Below, one piece after another: positions 57,325 to 64,000 of a DNA stretch of 64,000 nucleotides. Within the stretch, counting starts at the first letter, position 1. Each line of letters starts with the position of its first letter. The notes under the pieces are model-generated. The model was not told the DNA's origin, searched no databases, and was given only the letters and a program-made list of their open reading frames with translations. The position numbers were made by a program, and so were the translations under genes. The DNA is from Tillandsia leiboldiana (taxonomy: Eukaryota > Streptophyta > Magnoliopsida > Poales > Bromeliaceae), in the NCBI GenBank assembly GCA_029204045.2, contig CM055072.1, forward strand, positions 9,426,854 through 9,490,853. Direction: 5' to 3'.

Positions 57325-59020
57325 ATGGTTGAAGGTGGAAACATCAACAGACCTCCGTTCTTCGATGGAACAAATTATGCCTACTGGAAAGTACGGATGA
57401 AAGCCTTTTTAATTTCCATCGACGAACGGGTGTGGCAATCAATTGAATTAGGATGGTCTAATCCAACTGAAATTCTTGCTGATGTTCGCACCATCAAACC
57501 TAGGTCGAAATGGACCAAGGAAGAGATAGATACTTCTTCTTACAATGGCAAAGGGATTAACGCTTTATTTAATGCTTTGTCTCAAACTGAGTTCTCTCGC
57601 TTCTCGGCATGTGAGACTGCGAAAGAAATCTGGGATGTTCTTCAAGTTACGCATGAGGGAACTAACCTTGTGAAGATTCAGAAACTGCAAATGCTTACGA
57701 GCAAATTTGACTCTATTTTCATGGCAGAAAATGAATCTTTCACAGACTATTACACACGATTGCAAGACATCGTAAACTCATGTGCTAACTTGGGAGAGAA
57801 GATTCCAGAATTTAAAATTGTAAGAAAAATATTAAGAACTCTTCCTGAAAGATTTCGCTCCAAGGTTACAGCCATTGAAACTATTAAACACCCGGACGAA
57901 ATCCGTGTAGAAGAATTAGTTGGTTCATTACAAACTTATGAAATGACATTTCCTACTAACTATTCTTCTGGAAAGGCATCCTCTTCTAAGTCTTCAGGTT
58001 ATGCGTTGAAAACAACAAAAGAAGAAGACGCGGATTCATCCTCCTCAGGCGATGACGAGAACCTATCTATGGAGGACTTTGAGAAGCAGCTTGCTCTCTT
58101 GACAAGAAGATTTCACCGAAACTTTTGAAGGGGTAACTCAAGCAAAACTCCATCCTTCGTAAAGTCGAAGAAAGGCAAAGGTTCTTCAAGTTTCAAACCA
58201 AGAAAGCAAGAGGGTTTTTCTAAGGATAAGAAAAGCTCAGAAGGACAAGTCCAATGCTTCAAGTGCCGAGGGTACGGCCATATCTCAACGGAGTGTCCTA
58301 ATAAGAATCCGTCAAAGAAGAAGGCGATGCAAGCCGTCACTTGGGATGACACCTCATCGTCAAATGAGTCATCCTCAAGTGATGAAGAAGATAACGCAAC
58401 AGCGTTCCACGCGTCCACATCTTCACCCTTCATGTGCTTAATGGCTAGCACATCCGAGTCATTGTCCTCCTCCCAAGTTGGAAAGAACGCAACGGACGAT
58501 GAATCGGATGATTCGGAAGGTGAAGATTTTGCTCTAGCCTATCACAGACTTTTGAGGGATTCAAAGAAACTGGCTAAGCAAAACAAGGGGTTGAGAGGGA
58601 GATTGCAGGATCTCGAAGAAGAAGTAAAAAGGGTAACTTCTCTCTCGACCGATCTTGAAGTGGAAAGGGATGATCTGATTAAAATAAATGTTTCCCTTCA
58701 AGAGTCCAATGAGAAACTCGAGAAGAATTATATAGATATGGTGAACAAAGCGAATTACTTCTTGAAGCTAAACGGCGAGGCTCGACAGGAAAAATTGGAA
58801 ATGACAGAGACCATTCTCCAACTCAAGGATGACTTACAGCGATTTTCATCAGGAAGGAGTAAGTTGGATAAGCTTCTTGGTCTTGGTCAATCAAACAAGT
58901 TCGGCCTCGGATACAATCGAACTAACGACAATTTTAGTTCGGTTGGGACAGTCTTTGTGCCCCAGTCGGTATCTCCTCCTCCGACACCGGAATTGACGAC
59001 AAACAACAACAACCAACCTA
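57325..59020 (+). pseudogene. gag: Co2 Gag (Sirevirus type), first part
   Basis: Starts MVEGGNINRPPFFDGTNYAY, followed by the copia Gag core (KEIWDVLQVTHEGTNLVK, LRTLPERFRSKVTAIET), a Ser/Lys-rich linker and the zinc knuckle CFKCRGYGHISTEC (58255-58296). An acidic region and a long coiled coil follow (about 58540-58860, LRGRLQDLEEEVKR). One in-frame TGA (58126-58128), probably from an Arg codon, breaks it. CAC1 interrupts the frame at 59020. The long Gag with coiled coil and, after CAC1, a second zinc knuckle, is characteristic of Sireviruses. Confidence 0.87.
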
Positions 59021-59040
59021 CACTACAAGAAAATTGCCCT

Positions 59041-59510
59041 GTAACGAAAGGAAAAGCCGTCGTTATTGCTCTATTTTTCGTCGTTAAAAACAAATAACGA
59101 CGGAATAAAATTTCGTCGTCACCCGTCGTTATAGCTTTCCTTACTAAAAGAATTAACGACGGTTTAGAAAAACCGGTCGTTATTGCTTTTTAACGACGGA
59201 GAAATCTCCGGTCGTTAATCAGTATTCATTAGTGACCATATAATGCAACAATAGCGACCTATTCATCGTCGCTAATAAGCTTAATGATTTAGAAGCTTGG
59301 AACTTTAACGACCAATATTTTCGTCGCTAATAATTAAATTATTACAAAATAATATGACAATAACGACTAAAATTGTCGTCGCTAAAAGTAAACCTTTAGA
59401 AAAAGGGTATAATAATAACGACCAGTATTTTGGTCGCTAAAAAATATACGTTTTGAAAAAGGTATAATAATAACGACCATTATTTTGGTCGCTAATAAAT
59501 GTATAATAAT
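59041..59510. repeat. CAC1 left subterminal repeats
   Basis: A dozen or more copies of the AACGACGG/CGTCGTTA and AACGACCA/TGGTCGCTA type occur, spaced roughly 20-60 bp, in both orientations. Mirror array at 63290-63755. Confidence 0.8.
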
Positions 59511-59818
59511 ACAGCATATATATATTACCATTAAACCATATATCAATAAATACAATAGAGAAGACATTACATTCAATTAAAACTACATTCACATACACAC
59601 CATTTTGTCAAAATAATTATCAAAAGTATTGTCATCAAACATGCAACCATCACATATACACTATTTCAAATCTACATATAAAATTGCCAACATATTTACT
59701 AAATTAAAAGTAACCACTCCAAAATAAACTTAAATGACGACTGAAAAAGAAAATTAAAAGTTGCCATATATGTTCCATTGTGCTTCGAAAAAAGAACAGA
59801 AAAAAAATAATTGGAAAT

Positions 59819-59875
59819 CTAGTCTGTTGGCTTCAAGACGATCCTCTTTGCTGAAATACGTACATCTTCAGTTAT
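59819..59875 (-). pseudogene. Possible captured terminal exon in CAC1
   Basis: After an acceptor CTTTTGCAG, 57 nt encode ITEDVRISAKRIVLKPTD followed by TAG. The protein is unrecognised. The clean acceptor-to-stop frame suggests the last exon of a captured gene, but evidence is thin. Confidence 0.3.
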
Positions 59876-60501
59876 CTGCAAAAGACCAAAGTAAATATTA
59901 TTACAACATTACTAAAATAATATAAGACATATGTGAAACTTCTTGAAATAAAAAATAATATTTTAGAAAATTTAAATGAAGATATACTTTTGGATAATTA
60001 CTATTAGCAAAATTAAGATTGTGTTGATATGTGTCACAACTCCTTGATCTGTGTGGGCGTGGAATCTAATACTGCAAAAGACAAAGTTTGTAGTAATAGT
60101 AATATTTAATCTGTTTCACAACTCCTTGATCTGTGTCGTCTTTGTAAAGATTTTCATGTAAAGAGGACAGGTTTACTGAATGTTATTTCTGGGATCAAGC
60201 TAAGTAATCAAGTCTTTGATCCAAAAGTAAATGTCAGGTCATGGCACAAAACACTTAAACAGGGTCCTTTCCTTTATTATTTACACTTCTCCACAATCCT
60301 GAACAAATGTTTCTAGGAAGGAAAAAGGATAAAGTACGCCTAGTTTTCTCCACAAATTTCCAATATTTAATGATTCTACATTAGAAAAATTGGAAAAAAA
60401 AATTTCCCTTTTTTTCAAAGAGAGCCTGATTATTTAGGACATTGAAGGAAGTAAATTTGCTACCCCTATTTGATCAGTTTAGTTGATTGTAAGCAACTAA
60501 C

Positions 60502-60623
60502 CTTATATCTTCACCCTTTATAGTAGCTCCACGCCTTCTTGTTCCAAATGCACTTGGATCCATGCCAGAAAAGTTGCCCATGCTTGCGCCAAAGAAAGTC
60601 TCAAATAGATCAAATGGATTGGT
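60502..60623 (-). pseudogene. Captured DnaJ exon (region after the J domain)
   Basis: Between the acceptor TTTTTTGTAG and donor AAG-GTTAGT it encodes TNPFDLFETFFGASMGNFSG and then MDPSAFGTRRRG-type residues ending KGEDIR. This matches the segment following the J domain in plant chloroplast-type DnaJ A proteins (NPFDLFE, GTRRR, KGEDIRYD). It is the third of three co-linear DnaJ exons. Confidence 0.7.
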
Positions 60624-60858
60624 CTACAAAAAAGAGACTATCTTATCTTGGCTATAATCATAGGTGTCATAAACAATAGCTAATAAAAATCATATTGTAG
60701 TCTTAATGTCATATATTGCTACTTCAATAAGAAGGGAAGACTTCTCAAAGTATTTTTTGGGAGGTGAACATTATGTTAATCCATGCATCACAGATCTATT
60801 GTAATTGTGTTAAATGATGAAAGAAAGTTGTAAAGCATCATAGTTGATGATTTATTAC

Positions 60859-60950
60859 CGTATACGCTCCAGATCCACCCCTACCGTGCTCTTAACACCA
60901 GCTTCACCATACTGATCATATAAAGCCCTCTTTTTATCATCTGACAGTAC
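60859..60950 (-). pseudogene. Captured DnaJ exon (C-terminal J domain)
   Basis: Encodes VLSDDKKRALYDQYGEAGVK, the end of the J domain, between acceptor TTATCAG and donor ACG-GTAATA. A 1-nt deletion near the exon end shifts the frame before the Gly-Ser-Gly-Ala-Tyr-Thr segment expected from the family, so the fragment is no longer functional as is. Confidence 0.75.
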
Positions 60951-61127
60951 CTGATAACAAAGAGATTCAATGCTTAAACAAAATGGAATTATAAACATGT
61001 TATCTAGCTTTCAACAATTTTTTCCCTGTAGACCCCCAAATACCTTTAAAAAGATGCACAATTCACTTTTAGGACATCAAATACAAAAGTTAAACATAGA
61101 ATAAAATATATAGGGAAAGGTAAGTAC

Positions 61128-61196
61128 CTCATAAGCAGCACTTATCTCCTTGAACTTTTCGGTTGCTCCAGGTTGCTTGTTGACATTAGGATGATA
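61128..61196 (-). pseudogene. Captured DnaJ exon (J domain helix II-III)
   Basis: Encodes YHPNVNKQPGATEKFKEISA followed by AYE between acceptor TTTTTCTAG and donor GAG-GTACTT. The J-domain HPD tripeptide reads HPN: the catalytic Asp that stimulates Hsp70 ATPase is Asn. Phase-0 junction with the next exon gives the usual AAYEVLSDD context. Confidence 0.75.
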
Positions 61197-62387
61197 CTAG
61201 AAAAATAACAACAGAAAATCAATAAAATTGTGCAGTGACAACATGAAAAAATAGAGCAGATTTATATTACTTGACATGCTGAAGCATTCTATAGGTGCGC
61301 AAAAGCAGAAATTGCAAATTAGCTGAATCTAGTAGAAGATAATAAACAAGGATTTTACCCAGCAGACCCCATAATCGACAAAATGTGATAAGCACCTAAT
61401 TAATTGGAAGGACATTCATTAACAAGAAAGAATACACAATGACAATAGGATTGCATACTACTATAAAATCTCGCTGATGAATATTTATAAATTTGTCGAC
61501 TTCTGGCCTGCTTCGGACTTGCTCTCTAAGAGGAGTTATGCTGAATGAATTCAACTAATAAACCAATCTGCACCCAAAGGAATAGTCTTTACTGATATGA
61601 AAATTTTTGCAACTACAATATGTTACATGATAGGCTCTCATTGTTTTAAGAAGCAACATGAACTCTATTTTGATTCTCAGGAAAGTACAAAAGTGACCTA
61701 ATTTGACCCAAAGAATGACCGACGCATATAGAAAGTACCACAAATGTTTGACAACACTCCATGAACAAGGACTGGCATTTTGATAGAGAAAACCGAATGT
61801 CCCGTTTGAAGTAACTGGCGGTTCATAGTACACGAAATGTGCTGACATACAGATAACAGTTGTCCTTGTTTCATACTTTCATGTACATTAAATTACTAAA
61901 CACATAGGCATTTTCACAAACAACAGAAATCAACTAATTAATACATATATAGTACAAAAAAGTTGATCAACAAGAGAATAGTGAAGGATGAAGATGACTG
62001 AATAACTCATCATATGACCTACACAGGAAAGGGGAGCCTACGAAAAAACAGATTACTTTGAGAGCTCACTAAGGGGGACTAGAAATAGGCAGGATTCATT
62101 TAAGTCAAAAAAATGTTAAGTCCCTATTGTCAGCCATAAAAGACATGCTTTCAGATATGAAAAGTGGTAAAGAGGGCATTTAGGGTTTCTACTCCAATAA
62201 ACAAATATAGAACCCACTACATTCATAGTAGTCTCCTCCTCCAACACCAAATCCATAAAATGCATAACTATTTGAATATTGTGCAGTAGTTTACAAATAT
62301 TTACTTTTAAGCAATTACAAACACATATCAATCCTCGTAATCATAGCAAATACATAGCATTAATCAACGTAATCATAGCATACATAC

Positions 62388-62505
62388 CAATGTTTTGAAG
62401 CAGTTTCAGAAATATAATCAGACCCTAGAGGAACAACAACAGTTGCTATGTTGTCTATTGTACCTCTGTCAAATGCAGCATTCACTATAGAATGGGCCAT
62501 ACTTA
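62388..62505 (-). pseudogene. Captured PP2C-like exon
   Basis: Encodes AHSIVNAAFDRGTIDNIATV then VVPLGS, resembling the C-terminal PP2C motif (RGSxDN-I-VVVPL) with the Asp-Asn pair that helps bind metal. It ends at a donor TTG-GTATGT (62387-62386). The upstream boundary is uncertain. Confidence 0.55.
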
Positions 62506-62892
62506 CATTCATAGCAATACTTACATTCACCATACTGCAACTTAGTCCCCAAACGTTTCACTTCAAAAATTTTACTTCCTAAACTTTCCTTCGAGTTGCA
62601 ATTGCATACCTGACTCCATGTGCTTAAGGACCTCCTCCAACTTTCGATTTTTTTTTTTTTTTTTTTTTTGGATTTGAATGATTTTGGTGAATTAAATGGT
62701 AAAACAATAGGGACTATCCATGCATCATCAAAGGATTCAAACCTAAAATTTTACAAGGGGATTAGGGTACCAATGAAAGGGATGCGGATGCCGAGGGCGC
62801 AGAAGGTGCGATCCTCCTGGGAGCGGCGCCGCCCCTGGTGAGCGGCGACGTGGCATCCCCGCTGCAGCGGCGGAGGTGGCGAGGGGCGGCGG

Positions 62893-63068
62893 CGGAGGAG
62901 GGTCCATCGGGGGCATTGGGCGGAGCGGAGCACGGCGAGGGCACCGCCCTCGTTGTACACGGCGACGCACGTCGTTGACTCGGCGGCGGAGGTGGGAATC
63001 GACGCGGCGACGATGAGGAGGAGGAGGAGGAGGTGAAACCCTAGGGGGAAGGGGATCCGCGGGGGCAT
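62893..63068 (-). pseudogene. Captured first exon with signal peptide (source gene unidentified, possibly PP2C-like)
   Basis: From ATG 63068 it reads MPPRIPFPLGFHLLLLLLIV then AASIPTSAAESTTC, a textbook signal peptide, followed by VAVYNEGGALAVLRSAQCPR. GC content is very high, as in monocot first exons. I believe similar leaders occur on some plant PP2C-like proteins, which would fit the 62388-62505 exon, but this is recollection rather than proof. The 3' boundary is not defined. Confidence 0.4.
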
Positions 63069-63289
63069 ACGATGCGATCTCGGTTCCGCGGAGGTGGCGG
63101 CGATGGAAGAGAGGGACAGGGGGGACACCGAGGTGCCGTTCGCACCACGGTTTTTATTAAAATAAAAATTTTAAATTTGAGTCAGAATCAAATTTTAAAA
63201 AATAAATTTTAGTTAATTGTTTTTTATTTTAGACCTTAAAAAAGTTTATTAGAGTATATTTATATTTAATTAATAAAAGAGTGTATATA

Positions 63290-63755
63290 TTTTAACGACT
63301 GCTTATTGTGCTCGTCGTTAATTTTGCAGCTTTTAACCACGGCTTATTGTGTTAATTTCATAGCTTTTAACGACGGCTTATTGTGCTCGTCGTTAATTTG
63401 GTAGCATTTAATTTGGTTGTTTTTAGCGGCAACTTATTACGCCCTTCGTTAATTTTGTTATATTTAGCGACAACTTATTGCACCCGTCGTTAATTTGATT
63501 CCTATTAGCGACGACTTATTCTGTCCGTCGTTAAATAAAATGCTTGTAGCGACCACATATTGCACCCGTCGTTAATTTACCTACTTTTAGCGACCATTTA
63601 TTGCACCCGTCGTTAATTTTGTTGCTTTTAGCGACGAAGTATTGCACCCGTCGTTAATTTGATTATTTTTAACGACCATTAATTGCGCCCGTCGTTAATT
63701 GATTACTTTTAACGACCACTTATGGCGCCCGTCGTTAAAACTTAGTCGTTATAGC
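63290..63755. repeat. CAC1 right subterminal repeats
   Basis: About fourteen units of CCGTCGTTAATTT paired with TTTAGCGAC or TTTAACGAC, about 40-45 bp apart, mirror those at the left end. Confidence 0.8.
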
Positions 63756-63775
63756 TATAATTTCTTGTAGTGCTA

Positions 63776-64000
63776 CTTCCCCCTCTTCGGAATCGTCAAG
63801 CATCAAGGTATGTTTTCGTTGTGGTATTGCAGGGCACATAAGGAGAAATTGCAAGATGGGAGCCAAACGCTCAACTCAAGCACTTCTTGCAACAACTACC
63901 AAAAGAGTGATTCCTCGAAAATCAAATGCAAATTATTCAAAGGAAAAGAGCCTCGGTAGTTCATCAAACAAGACGACGACGTCAAGGAAAAGCGATGCAT
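63776..64000 (+). pseudogene. gag: Co2 Gag, continuation after CAC1 (partial at window edge)
   Basis: Directly after the TSD the Co2 Gag frame resumes, open to the window end, with a second zinc knuckle CFRCGIAGHIRRNC (63811-63852) and a basic Ser/Lys-rich tail. CAC1 plus one TSD copy (4755 bp) is a multiple of three, and the frame is kept across the insertion. Confidence 0.82.

Larger units (their letters stand above)
59021..63772. mobile_element. CAC1: non-autonomous CACTA transposon carrying gene fragments (4.75 kb)
   Basis: Termini are CACTACAAGAAA and its inverted copy TTTCTTGTAGTG, flanked by a 3-bp duplication CTA (59018-59020, 63773-63775), all diagnostic of CACTA (En/Spm). Subterminal regions (59041-59510 and 63290-63755) are packed with AACGACGG / CCGTCGTTA units in both orientations, the usual transposase-binding layout. 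No transposase frame exists. The interior contains minus-strand exons resembling a DnaJ protein and a PP2C, with intact splice signals: captured host gene fragments. Confidence 0.92.

Noticed and set aside
61128..63068. Intact host DnaJ or PP2C gene
   Set aside because: Exons are incomplete, from different genes, with a frameshift and HPN for HPD, and lie inside a CACTA element with clean ends.

Overview
The window looks like pure repeat-derived plant nuclear DNA. I find no intact host gene and no rRNA, tRNA or CRISPR. Plant origin follows from the element families: Tekay/Del-type chromoviruses (Ty3/gypsy), a Sirevirus-type and another Ty1/copia element, a Cassandra TRIM carrying 5S rRNA sequence, a CACTA transposon and a hAT-type non-autonomous element. 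A very GC-rich captured first exon hints at a monocot, with low confidence. Labels used below: Gy1-Gy7 (Ty3/gypsy), Co1/Co2 (Ty1/copia), CAS1 (Cassandra), CAC1 (CACTA), hAT1, U1 (unclassified LTR).

Layout. 1-24216, all minus strand, nested three deep: Gy1 (gag 1-1074 running off the left edge, 5' LTR 1376-5272) sits in the 3' LTR of Gy2 (5278-12150, 4.5-kb LTRs, only 0.9 kb of interior). Gy2 sits in the 3' LTR of Gy3 (12151-24216, decayed gag-pol at 15655-20506). 24217-31302 is a repeat-rich block: a Sirevirus LTR fragment, several tandem arrays, hAT1 (30097-31076) and the start of LTR U1. 31303-40256 is an old minus-strand copia element (Co1) whose 3' LTR carries the end of LTR Gy4 and a complete solo LTR, Gy5 (32011-35998). 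At 40257 LTR Gy6 (+) interrupts Co1. Gy6 is interrupted by the complete 11.9-kb Gy7 (43574-55466, TSD CCTAC), which itself holds CAS1 (50833-51408, TSD ACTAG). Gy6 is interrupted again by Co2 (from 55948), whose gag is split by CAC1 (59021-63772, TSD CTA). CAC1 carries exons resembling a chloroplast-type DnaJ and a PP2C.

Most interesting signals. (1) The LTR promoters of Gy1, Gy6 and Gy7 contain arrays matching the ER-stress response element ERSE-I (CCAAT-N9-CCACG). (2) Gy1, Gy3 and Gy7 share a predicted leader architecture: an LTR donor, an LTR microexon, and an acceptor 2-11 nt before the gag ATG. Splicing would remove the PBS, and in Gy1/Gy7 also a hairpin with a palindromic loop. (3) That hairpin has a compensatory base change in Gy2, and a second covarying hairpin precedes the polypurine tract. 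(4) All three reverse transcriptases in the window have lost a catalytic aspartate. (5) CAC1 carries fragments of at least two host genes. Splicing, stress response and RNA structures are predictions from sequence alone.
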